From positions 1,076,001 through 1,140,000 of the forward strand of contig NZ_AP017368.1 of assembly GCF_002355955.1 (NCBI RefSeq): a stretch of 64,000 nt of DNA, given 5' to 3'. Below the pieces are notes generated by a model. The model had not been told where the DNA came from and did no database searches. It saw only the letters and a program-made list of their open reading frames with translations. Of this stretch, positions 55,611-63,201 are shown piece after piece. A program made the translations under genes and the position numbers. This stretch comes from Candidatus Desulfovibrio trichonymphae (lineage in GTDB: Bacteria > Desulfobacterota > Desulfovibrionia > Desulfovibrionales > Desulfovibrionaceae). The first letter of the stretch is position 1. The number at the start of each line of letters is the position of its first letter.

Positions 55611-56050
55611 AAAATCTCCTTCGCCCATAGGGCGCAATGGTCATGTAAAAAATACGGCCAGGGGAACCCCGGTAGAACGAAAAAAGTAGTAAAAATCTGC
55701 AGAATTGTCCAGACTGTTTCCGTGCGCAATCAGGGCAATCGTAATGGATCAAACAAACTCGGCAGCCGGGGCCGAGGTTAAAAATTCGTCATCCCATCCC
55801 GCGCGGTTGCGTCTGACGCGCATACTTGTCTTTCCGGGAAGAAATTTCAGCGTTGTTGTCTTCAGGTTGAGTTTTCATTCCTCCATTCTATAAACTTTTT
55901 TAGATGCGTCTGCCCTGCATGAAAAGACACCTGCCGGGCTTTTCAGAGCGAATCCTGCCCACAGTGTCTTGCTTTTTGAGGGAAATGTTGACGTCGGCAG
56001 AGCCATTATCTAGAGTAAACAAAAAATTTACAACACAGGGGCGCGAGAAC
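55611..56050. other. Divergent intergenic region, no convincing gene
   Basis: This 440-bp stretch separates rpmF (minus) from the TSUP exporter (plus). A short plus frame (55744-55893, starting MDQTNSAAGAEVKN) has no strong ribosome site and no recognised match. The YceD-type gene that often precedes rpmF is absent. A 14-base word, ATGCGTCTGCCCTG at 55904-55917, recurs at 59551-59564 with similar T-rich bases before it. Confidence 0.4.
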
Positions 56051-56845
56051 ATGTTTTCTTTTCTTGCTTATCCCGCTTGCGGCGCAGTGGCCGGCGTACT
56101 GGCCGGGCTTCTGGGCGTGGGCGGCGGCATTATTATTGTGCCGATGCTCGCGGCCATTTTCCCCACACAGGGCGTGCCGCCGCAATATATCCAGCAATTT
56201 GCCCTGGGCACGTCGCTGGCCAGCATCATGATAACCTCCGTCTTCAGCACACGCGCCCACAATGCGCGCAAGGCCGTGCACTGGAACATTTTCCGCAACA
56301 TCACGCCGGGCATACTGGTCGGCACATTCACAGGCGGCTTGATAGCCACCCACGCCCCAACACTTTTTCTCAAAATATTCTTTATCTGTTTTCTCGGCTT
56401 TGTCTCCGCCCAGATGATTTCTGACTACCGGCCGCCCGCCTGGCGCGACATGCCCGGTTTTATCGGCACAGCCGGCGTGGGCGGCGTTATCGGGATGATC
56501 TCCAGTTTTGTCGGCATTGGCGGAGGCACGCTTTCCGTGCCGTTCATGAGTTTCTGCAATGTGCCGCTGCACCATGCGGTGGGCACATCGGCGGCCATCG
56601 GCTTCCCCATTGCCGTAGCCGGCACGCTGAGCTACATTGTCGGCGGCTGGGGCAGACCTGACATGCCGACCGGGACCATCGGCTTTGTGCACCTTTGGGC
56701 GTTGCTGGGCATTGCGTCAGCGAGTTTTGTAACAGCGCCCTTGGGCGTCAAACTTTCCCACGCCCTGCCCACAGCAAAACTCAAACGCGGCTTTGCCGTT
56801 TTTCTAATTATTATAACCCTGCAAATGCTCTGGGGTATTCTGTAG
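56051..56845 (+). CDS. TSUP/TauE-SafE family anion transporter
   Basis: The 264-residue protein has eight predicted helices in two similar halves, with the family glycine motifs GLLGVGGGIIIVPML and SSFVGIGGGTLSVPFM. Members export or import sulfite, sulfonates or other sulfur anions. The ATG at 56051 begins the first helix; a start at 55904 would add a hydrophilic leader of about 49 residues. In sulfate reducers some TSUP genes are TunR targets. I see no copy of the modA-side inverted repeat upstream here. Confidence 0.88.
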   Translation: MFSFLAYPACGAVAGVLAGLLGVGGGIIIVPMLAAIFPTQGVPPQYIQQFALGTSLASIMITSVFSTRAHNARKAVHWNIFRNITPGILVGTFTGGLIATHAPTLFLKIFFICFLGFVSAQMISDYRPPAWRDMPGFIGTAGVGGVIGMISSFVGIGGGTLSVPFMSFCNVPLHHAVGTSAAIGFPIAVAGTLSYIVGGWGRPDMPTGTIGFVHLWALLGIASASFVTAPLGVKLSHALPTAKLKRGFAVFLIIITLQMLWGIL

Positions 56846-56926
56846 GCGGCAACCCGCCGAGACATATGCGCGTCAACTGGTGATTATCAGCAACAATTAT
56901 GTAATATTACTGACAAAGACAGTGAA

Positions 56927-58126
56927 ATGCCATCGTCAGTGCTGATCCTGCGGGCTAGAACACTGTTGACGCTCGCCGGTGAAACGGCGGCGAGGGGCGG
57001 GAATCTTTTCGCGCCTTTGAAAAAAATCGACAATGCTGCACTTGTCGTGCGCGACGGTCATGTGGAAGCCGCCTTTTCCTGGCCGGGATCGCATACGCCC
57101 GCCGGAGCACGGGTGCGCGATCTTGGCTCCGTCTGCCTGGCTCCTGCCTGCGTCAACGCCCATACCCATCTGAACCTTTCACATCTGGCCGGGCGCACAA
57201 CATGGCGCCGGGGCTTCACGCCCTGGCTGGCAAGCCTTGTTCCCATGCTCGCCGAACCCATTAGCCCCCCCGCGCTGGAAGATGCCTGTGCCGATATTGC
57301 CGGCTCAGGCGCCGTGCATGTGGGCGATTTTTCCGGAACGCTTTCCGCCGGGCCGGCGGCGGCGGATCAGGCATGCCGCGCGTGCGGTCTGGGCGTCACC
57401 CATTTTTGCGAATGGTTTGGCTTCAAATCGCCCTTGATTGATACAATCTCCCCCTGGCCGCCCTACTGCCGCAAAGCACTGGCCGAAAATCCGGCCATTG
57501 CCTTCCGCGCTGCCCCGTGCGGACACGCGCTCTATTCCACATCACCAAAGGCACTACGCGCCGCAAAAGAACACTGCGCCCGCAACAACCGCATTTTTGC
57601 CTTTCACCTTGCGGAATCGCCGGAAGAAACTGAAATGCTGACAACGGGCCGCGGTTCACTGAAAGATTTATACGCAGACCGCGTCCTGCCGGAAACGTGG
57701 CGCGCGCCGGGCCTGCGCCCCATGGCCTATGCCGCCGCTCTGGGACTTCTGGGGCCGGGTGCGCTTGCCGTGCACGGAACACAGCTGAACACCGCAGAAG
57801 CGGCGGAACTGGCAACCACAGGCACGGCGCTCTGCCTGTGCCCACGCTCCAACAACAACCTGGGCATGGGCCCGCCGCCGATGCGGGAACTGCTGGAAAG
57901 CGGAGTTCTGCTGTGCCTCGGCACGGACGGCCTGAGCACAAACAGCGATCTGGACGTACGCAAAGAAGCCGTGTACCTACGTGAAACGATGGACGTGCAG
58001 CCGGAAGCCCTTGTACGCCTTTTGACAGTCAACGGCGCGGCGGCGCTAGGCCTTGCCGGTGCCGGTCAATTAACACGCAACAGCCCTGCCGCGTTCTGCA
58101 TTTTGCCGGAATCCCTGACATACTGA
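56927..58126 (+). CDS. Metal-dependent amidohydrolase (aminodeoxyfutalosine-deaminase-like)
   Basis: The 399-residue TIM-barrel enzyme has the metal site NAHTHLNLSHL near residue 80, a His in the FAFHLAESPEE strand, VHGTQL, the NNNLGMGPPPM loop and the final Asp in LCLGTDGLSTNSDLDVRKE (key residues GTDGLSTN). These are the marks of the SsnA/TrzN-type deaminase group. In menaquinone users of the futalosine route one such enzyme deaminates aminodeoxyfutalosine, a plausible role in Desulfovibrio, but substrate is not provable here. Confidence 0.75.
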   Translation: MPSSVLILRARTLLTLAGETAARGGNLFAPLKKIDNAALVVRDGHVEAAFSWPGSHTPAGARVRDLGSVCLAPACVNAHTHLNLSHLAGRTTWRRGFTPWLASLVPMLAEPISPPALEDACADIAGSGAVHVGDFSGTLSAGPAAADQACRACGLGVTHFCEWFGFKSPLIDTISPWPPYCRKALAENPAIAFRAAPCGHALYSTSPKALRAAKEHCARNNRIFAFHLAESPEETEMLTTGRGSLKDLYADRVLPETWRAPGLRPMAYAAALGLLGPGALAVHGTQLNTAEAAELATTGTALCLCPRSNNNLGMGPPPMRELLESGVLLCLGTDGLSTNSDLDVRKEAVYLRETMDVQPEALVRLLTVNGAAALGLAGAGQLTRNSPAAFCILPESLTY

Positions 58127-58217
58127 CTGTCGGAAAGAAAGCTGACAAAAATTTAACTTGCCGTTTCTTTTGAATGTGGGTAAACAATTTTGTGCAATGC
58201 ACTCTGCTTGACCACAC

Positions 58218-58294
<77 letters not shown>

Positions 58295-58446
58295 AAATTA
58301 AATCCAGCATAGACACAGAAAAGACCGGAACTCCTAAGAAAATAAAGAGTTTTGGCCTTCTCTTGTCTACCACTACCGAAGCTAGACCGTAAACCGTTGG
58401 TGTGCGCTGCCCCCACCGGAACAACGGCACAATAAACACGCGATGG

Positions 58447-58561
58447 AGAAGGGCTGGAAGCCGGAGGCGTTATCGTCGCCTCCGGCCGGGCAACCCTTCT
58501 GTAAGCTAAGGTTACAGGGCTGTTTCTCCCCGGTATGACCGACTCATGCCGGGGATTTTTT
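58447..58561 (+). ncRNA. Candidate structured RNA of three hairpins ending in a terminator
   Basis: Hairpin 1: AGAAGGG (58447-58453) pairs with CCCTTCT (58494-58500) and encloses a perfect 10-bp stem GCCGGAGGCG/CGCCTCCGGC (58460-58469 and 58477-58486). Hairpin 2: CTGTAA (58499-58504) with TTACAG (58512-58517), overlapping hairpin 1 by two bases. Hairpin 3: an 11-bp stem with one G-U pair (58528-58538 and 58544-58554), then six T. No frame crosses it. It resembles no RNA family I know; a regulatory RNA or leader of the next gene are both possible. It lies 153 bp after tRNA-Asp. Confidence 0.5.
58528..58561 (+). terminator. Rho-independent terminator
   Basis: CCCCGGTATGA and TCATGCCGGGG pair around CCGAC, followed by ATTTTTT. 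It ends the candidate RNA. Confidence 0.88.
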
Positions 58562-58659
58562 GTCGCCGGTTCAACAGAATTGAGCCGGAAGTGAGCATGA
58601 AAAACATCTGGACGCTTTAAAATAGAAATGCTTATTTCTTATCTGCGGAGGAGAATGAC

Positions 58660-59008
58660 ATGGAGCCGGTAAGCGTAAAGGATGTGGCGGCCTATATCAT
58701 CTTGAAAAAGGGCCTATTACAGCTATTAAACTGAAAAAACTTTTTATTACTGTCAGGCATAGTCTCTCGTCCGGGATGGAGAGCCGTTATTCCATGAAAG
58801 AATTGAAGCATGGGCAAACGGCCCTGTTGTCCCTGCACTTTTTGTAGAGCACAAGGGCCTTTTCATGGTAAACAGAATCAATGGCAATCCAGAAAAGTTG
58901 ACAGCTACTCAAAAGGAAACCGTTGACGCTGTTTTGCGTGATTATTGTGATTCCCTATGCACACCGGCAAAGAACAGGCTGGGTAAGCTTAATTTTTATG
59001 ATAGATAA
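58660..59008 (+). pseudogene. Panacea-domain (DUF4065/SocA-like) antitoxin-type gene, inactivated
   Basis: After GGAGGAG the ATG at 58660 opens MEPVSVKDVAAYIILKKG. The rest is spread over three frames: ITAIKLKKLF, then (one T short) YYCQA-SLVRDGEPLF, then EAWANGPVVPALFVEHKG, then NPEKLTATQKETVDAVLRDY. This is the order of the Panacea domain found in GepA/SocA proteins and in PanA antitoxins. An early stop at 58732 and at least two frameshifts show it is dead. No partner toxin gene is recognisable next to it. The ribosome site is still perfect, which suggests fairly recent decay. Confidence 0.75.
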
Positions 59009-59080
59009 TATTGTCCAATTTGATATTGGAACACCGACACGGCTCTGGGTATACTACGCTGTCCCATGACAACAGAAAAA

Positions 59081-59102
59081 TTGCTGGTATTTTTGCTGGT
59101 AT
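59081..59102. repeat. Short tandem repeat TTGCTGGTAT
   Basis: TTGCTGGTAT occurs at 59081-59090 and again at 59093-59102, separated by TT. It lies inside the interval between the two tRNA genes. It may be an attachment-site or integrase-end relic, but nothing else proves this. Confidence 0.35.
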
Positions 59103-59266
59103 CTAAAAAATTGTACTTTTTTACTATCATAAAAATCAGTTATGTTATATTCTTAATATAGCTGCAGCGGTCTGCCTGCTCGCCTAGCAAATACCATGTA
59201 CCAGCAGAAATACAAGCTTTTTGCCGATTGTATATAGATTTTTCCGGACGCAACAGACAATAAGGA

Positions 59267-59308
59267 AAGGCCAAAATCCTTTGTTTTCTAAGTGTCCTGG
59301 CCTTTTTT
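59267..59308 (+). terminator. Possible terminator facing tRNA-Val
   Basis: AAGGCCA (59267-59273) pairs with TGGCCTT (59298-59304) over a 24-nt loop, and six T follow. It would end plus-strand transcripts from the decayed island. On the minus strand it could help form the 3' end of the tRNA-Val transcript. Confidence 0.55.
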
Positions 59309-59330
59309 ATGTCCATCTGGACTGAAAATT

Positions 59331-59406
59331 TGGTGGGCAGTACAGGAGTTGAACCTGTGGCCCCCGCCTTGTAAGGGCGATGCTCCACCAGCTGAGCTAA
59401 CTGCCC
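59331..59406 (-). tRNA. tRNA-Val (TAC)
   Basis: On the minus strand GGGCAGT pairs with ACTGCCC, followed by A and an encoded CCA. The anticodon loop CTTACAA gives TAC. GTTCAACTC is the T-loop region. All arms of a 76-nt tRNA are present. Its 3' end faces that of tRNA-Asp. Confidence 0.97.
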
Positions 59407-59781
59407 GGTCAATGCGTGTCGCTGTTATCTTTGTTAAGTATACGCTGTGCCCCGTGGCTGTCAATTCAGACAAAGGCTATGCAGCCCGGCCAATGGAGTT
59501 TTTCATTATGCCAGTCATTTCTATCTGTTTTCCGTCATAGACTTTTCTACATGCGTCTGCCCTGATGGCAGCGCGGCTCCCCGCGTCGAAACAAAATCAA
59601 TCTTTAATCACAAAAATTTTTTTCCGCAACACGTTTGATTTATAATATAAAATTAATTACCGCCCTGATTTTTCCCGTCAATAACTCGTTAAGACATCTT
59701 CCCATTCTCTGTTGATTCGTTTAGCATGAAGCAATTGCCGTAGGTCTGGTCTTGCCCTGGTCGTGACAATACGAGGAGATC
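59407..59781. other. Intergenic stretch before the cytochrome b operon
   Basis: No gene is recognisable. The part around 59600-59660 is very AT-rich (runs of A and T before TTTATAATATAA) and could hold a promoter for the downstream operon. The 14-base word ATGCGTCTGCCCTG at 59551-59564 is shared with 55904-55917. Confidence 0.4.
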
Positions 59782-59832
59782 ATGGCAAGGCATACTGCGG
59801 ACGGACGTTCGCGGATGAAACGAAACAACTAA
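59782..59832 (+). pseudogene. Tiny frame with good ribosome site, probable relic
   Basis: GAGGAG precedes an ATG that opens only 16 codons (MARHTADGRSRMKRNN) before a stop. The following 110 bp keep open frames without homology I can name (for example NKHTYAGSVAVAGRQVVASD). It may be the trace of a gene that once led the operon, such as a cytochrome or small redox protein, or a short leader peptide. Neither can be shown. Confidence 0.3.
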
Positions 59833-59945
59833 AAAACAAGCATACGTATGCCGGATCAGTTGCGGTGGCGGGTCGTCAGGTCGTCGCTTCAGATTCCGGC
59901 AAACCCATGATGCAACGTCATCTTGACTTACGGGAGAAAACGCAT

Positions 59946-60887
59946 ATGACCACTCTTTTTTACCTTCTGGGCTATCTGGCGGTAGCTGGCTTCTTTAGCC
60001 TTGTCTTTATAAAAATCAGGTCTTACCTGACGGCCAGCCCACTGCACGTGCGCTGGGAAATCTACCCCATTCCCCACGAAGGCGCAAAAACTTCCTACGG
60101 CGGCAGCTTTATGGAAGAGAAGGACTGGTGGTCCAAAGCCCGCCATGTTTCGCACTTGGGCGACATCAAGGCACTGGTCACAGAGGTGCTTTGTCTGCAC
60201 GCCACATTTGAATACAACCTTAAACTCTGGTTCCGCACCTACCCTTTCCATTTCGGCATGTACATGCTCATGGGCGGCACAATCATTGTACTGTTTTCAG
60301 CCCTTGCTCAAGTATTCGGCCTTTCCCCGGACTGCACCTTCATGCTTTTTGTCAACAATGTGATCAACGCCGTTGTTTTGGTGGGTTGTCTTTGCATTAT
60401 CGGCGGCGGCATTGCTCTGATTTCGCGCCGTATGAACGATGAAGGCCTGAAAAAATACACCACGCCCGAACACTATTTCAATCTGCTGGTCTTTATGATT
60501 TTTGCCGTTTTCGGCCTGCTGGCCTGGATTGCCGCCCCCTCATTTTTTGAACTGGCGCGCACGTTCATCCACAATCTGATAACCTGCAATTTTGCGCCGC
60601 AAACCAGCACCGCCTTTGCTCTGCACATGCTGATTGGATTTTTCCTACTTGTCTGGATTCCCATGACGAACATGGGGCATCTGTTCATGAAATACTTCAC
60701 CTATCATGATATCCGCTGGGGCGACGAACCCACGACATACAACGAAAAAACAAAACAAATTATCCCCGACACGCTCCAGAAATATTCCGTCACATGGTCG
60801 GCCGGCCATATTACAAACGGCGGGCGTGCAAAAACATGGCTTGAAGTTGCCACCACCAATCCCGCTGCCCCCAAAAACGAAGCCTAG
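59946..60887 (+). CDS. Membrane cytochrome b-like subunit (TmcC/HdrE/NarI type)
   Basis: The 313-residue protein has about five to six helices and resembles the nitrate-reductase gamma/HdrE group. Candidate heme-ligand histidines are in YPFHFGMYML and FALHMLIGFF, with MTNMGHLFMKYF near the end. It would exchange electrons between the menaquinone pool and the Fe-S partner encoded 14 bp downstream. The ATG at 59946 follows GGGAG at 9 nt and starts the first helix; a longer reading to 59763 crosses the tiny upstream frame. In Tmc and DsrMK complexes the same pair of subunits occurs. It differs from DsrM as I know it, so the Tmc/Hme-type label is preferred. Confidence 0.8.
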   Translation: MTTLFYLLGYLAVAGFFSLVFIKIRSYLTASPLHVRWEIYPIPHEGAKTSYGGSFMEEKDWWSKARHVSHLGDIKALVTEVLCLHATFEYNLKLWFRTYPFHFGMYMLMGGTIIVLFSALAQVFGLSPDCTFMLFVNNVINAVVLVGCLCIIGGGIALISRRMNDEGLKKYTTPEHYFNLLVFMIFAVFGLLAWIAAPSFFELARTFIHNLITCNFAPQTSTAFALHMLIGFFLLVWIPMTNMGHLFMKYFTYHDIRWGDEPTTYNEKTKQIIPDTLQKYSVTWSAGHITNGGRAKTWLEVATTNPAAPKNEA

Positions 60888-60901
60888 AGAGAGTTGCTGA
60901 C

Positions 60902-62497
60902 ATGAGAGAAAATCTGCAATTGACCGATATTTCCACCGCCGAAGGGCAGATGGTGGACATTGATTTGAAAAACATTCCTGATCTGACGTTGAACATGGCG
61001 AAAATGCCGTGGAGGCCTTTCACGGACGAACAAAAAGAAAACACCGCCTGTATTCTTGACGAAGTCTGTGTGCTGAACATCCCAAAACCAAAAAACCGTC
61101 TGGAAGAGCAAGAGCTCGTCAATAAATTCCTTGGCGGCATGCGCAAGCTCTTTACCACAGAAAACAACTGGGCTTTTCGTCCGCTGCTTGAAACCAGCAT
61201 GGACTACTGCGCCCAATGCAACTCCTGTTCCGCCGCCTGTCATCTGTATGAAATGTCCGGCGGACATGAGATGTACCGCCCCAATTTCCGCTCGGAAATT
61301 TTTCGGCGCATCTATAAACAGTATGTCAGAAAAGAACCCTTCGCCAAATGGCGTTATGGCGATATGGGGCTCAACTGGAAAACAGTGGTCCGCCTTGGCG
61401 AGCTGGCATACCGATGTAATCTTTGCCGGCGTTGTGGGCAGACCTGCCCCATCGGCGTCGACAACGGCTTGCTGGCCCGGGAAATCCGCAAGATATTCAG
61501 CCAAGAGCTGGGCATCTACCCCCGCGAACTGCACGAAAAAGGCACCATGAACCAGATGAAGGTTGGCTCCTCCACCGGCATGACGCCTGATGTGGTGCAG
61601 GAGAACGTGGAATTTATTGACGAGGACTATGCGGAAATCACCGGCATCGGCATCAACACGCCCTTTGACGTGCAAGGCGCCGATATTATGCTGCTGCACA
61701 ATGCAGGCGAAATCATGGCCTGGCCGGAAAACGTCGCCGCATTCTCGCTGATTTTCCAGGAGGCCGGCCTTTCCTGGACGCTCTCCAGCAAGGCCATCGC
61801 CTACGACGGCGTGAACTATGGCGTTTTTTACGACGACGCGCAGACGGCGCGCATTGCATTGCAGCATATGCTGGCGGCGAAGGAGCTGGGGGTCAAAAAA
61901 ATCGTCATCGGCGAATGCGGCCACGCCCACAAGGCCCTGACCGTCATCGCCGACCGCCTTATCCCCTTTGAATATCAGGTGCCGCGCGAGAGCTGCTATG
62001 TGACCCTGCGCGACATTGTCATGACCGGGCGCATCAAGCTTGATCCGGCGCGCAACGACTTCCCCGTGACGCTGCATGACCCCTGTAACATCGTCCGCCT
62101 GATGGGCATTGTCGAGCCGCAACGCGAAATCGTGCGGAAAATTGCGCCCCTGTTCCGCGAAATGCCCTGTAACGGCGTTAATAACTACTGCTGCGGCGGC
62201 GGCTCCGGCTTTGCCATTATGACCCGCAACAATATTGAAGCATGGCGCGGCAATATTACCGGACGCAAAAAGATGTGGCAGATCGGCGAGGCGTTTAAAG
62301 ACTGCCTTGGCCCGGAAACCAAAAAATACATCTGCGCTCCCTGCTCCAACTGCAAAGGCCAGATACGTGAAATTCTGGAACACAATAATTTGTACGCAAA
62401 AAACAGCTTTGCTTACGGCGGCCTTGTGGAACTGATCGTCAACGCCATGGTGAACGCCAACCCCAGCTTCATCAAGTGGGAAGGCGAAGAAGAATAA
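60902..62497 (+). CDS. HdrD/TmcB-like Fe-S oxidoreductase subunit
   Basis: The 531-residue protein has two [4Fe-4S] motifs near residues 100-190 (YCAQCNSCSAACHLYE and CNLCRRCGQTCPIGV) and a C-terminal CCG domain (GECGHAHKAL, HDPCNIVRL, NNYCCGGGSGFA, CAPCSNCKGQ). This is the layout of heterodisulfide-reductase-like catalytic subunits, where the CCG domain holds a non-cubane cluster. It would act at the cytoplasmic side with the cytochrome b subunit, passing electrons to or from thiol/disulfide partners such as DsrC-type trisulfide. No periplasmic multiheme cytochrome c is encoded beside it. A hairpin follows the stop. Confidence 0.85.
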   Translation: MRENLQLTDISTAEGQMVDIDLKNIPDLTLNMAKMPWRPFTDEQKENTACILDEVCVLNIPKPKNRLEEQELVNKFLGGMRKLFTTENNWAFRPLLETSMDYCAQCNSCSAACHLYEMSGGHEMYRPNFRSEIFRRIYKQYVRKEPFAKWRYGDMGLNWKTVVRLGELAYRCNLCRRCGQTCPIGVDNGLLAREIRKIFSQELGIYPRELHEKGTMNQMKVGSSTGMTPDVVQENVEFIDEDYAEITGIGINTPFDVQGADIMLLHNAGEIMAWPENVAAFSLIFQEAGLSWTLSSKAIAYDGVNYGVFYDDAQTARIALQHMLAAKELGVKKIVIGECGHAHKALTVIADRLIPFEYQVPRESCYVTLRDIVMTGRIKLDPARNDFPVTLHDPCNIVRLMGIVEPQREIVRKIAPLFREMPCNGVNNYCCGGGSGFAIMTRNNIEAWRGNITGRKKMWQIGEAFKDCLGPETKKYICAPCSNCKGQIREILEHNNLYAKNSFAYGGLVELIVNAMVNANPSFIKWEGEEE

Positions 62498-62499
62498 TT

Positions 62500-62539
62500 C
62501 CGGACAAAACGGCAGCCTCTGCAAAACCGCTTTTGTCGG
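62500..62539 (+). terminator. Imperfect hairpin after the Fe-S gene
   Basis: CCGGACAAAACGG (62500-62512) and CCGCTTTTGTCGG (62527-62539) pair with one bulge on each side over a 14-nt loop. There is no T-run. It probably marks the operon end. Confidence 0.45.
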
Positions 62540-62543
62540 TAAG

Positions 62544-63201
62544 CTTAAGAAACACTGCCAAGAGTCCCCCGCAGCCAAAGATGAGTTTTATAATCTTCAC
62601 GCTGACTTTCTTCAAGAAATACATACTTGTATAAATTGTTGCAGTCATTATATCATTCAAAATACTATTTTTCTGTAAACAACAAAATAACAGTCAAATC
62701 TGAAATATTGCGTTGCTTTGAAATCACTGTATGCCTGTCGTATGCGCAGTTGAAAGAAAAATTGTCTTATGTGCCGCTCGAAAAGATTAAACAGACACTC
62801 TCGCCAAACAACGACTTCATCTAGACGTCTAAAGGTTGAAGATAAAATCAAAACTGAACTTGCCGTACGCGATTATGTTTCACTCGCTTCTATTGATGTT
62901 TCAAAGAACCTTGAATTGAACCCTGAACTGCGGATCTATTATAACGAGAAAAGATACGGCTCTAAATTCCACATCTGTGTTTAGAGATTACTGCTTAAGC
63001 CGCGTCCGCTTGACATTAGCCGAACTGCTTGACTTTGAAAAAGAAATCAACGGAAGTGTCGATAGTCAATCAATGTTTGTAGCCTATAACACTATGGTTC
63101 GCGTGGATAAAGACACGAGTAAATACCCACCTGATCTGGAATTATATCGTCATCACGCGGATATTTTTGGAACGTCGGTTCCATCAACAGGGGAGAATGG
63201 C
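62544..63201. other. AT-rich debris of one or more unidentified genes
   Basis: Base composition is clearly lower in GC than the neighbours. Plus-strand frames give protein-like pieces: MYKLLQSLYHSKYYFSVNN and SYAQLKEKLSYVPLEKIKQT (62627-62820), VEDKIKTELAVRDYVSLASI with LELNPELRIYYNEKRYGSKF (62838-62984), and LTLAELLDFEKEINGSVDSQ to LELYRHHADIFG (62990-63180). They may be parts of one transferred gene broken by frameshifts. I do not recognise the family. The last piece runs in frame into the next gene. Confidence 0.4.

Noticed and set aside
59140..59412. Minus-strand frame starting MTGQLAQLVEHRPYKAG
   Set aside because: It is a false translation across tRNA-Val; no protein is expected.
60884..62578. 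Open minus-strand frame of 564 codons
   Set aside because: Mirror frame of the Fe-S oxidoreductase gene, whose cluster motifs are unmistakable.
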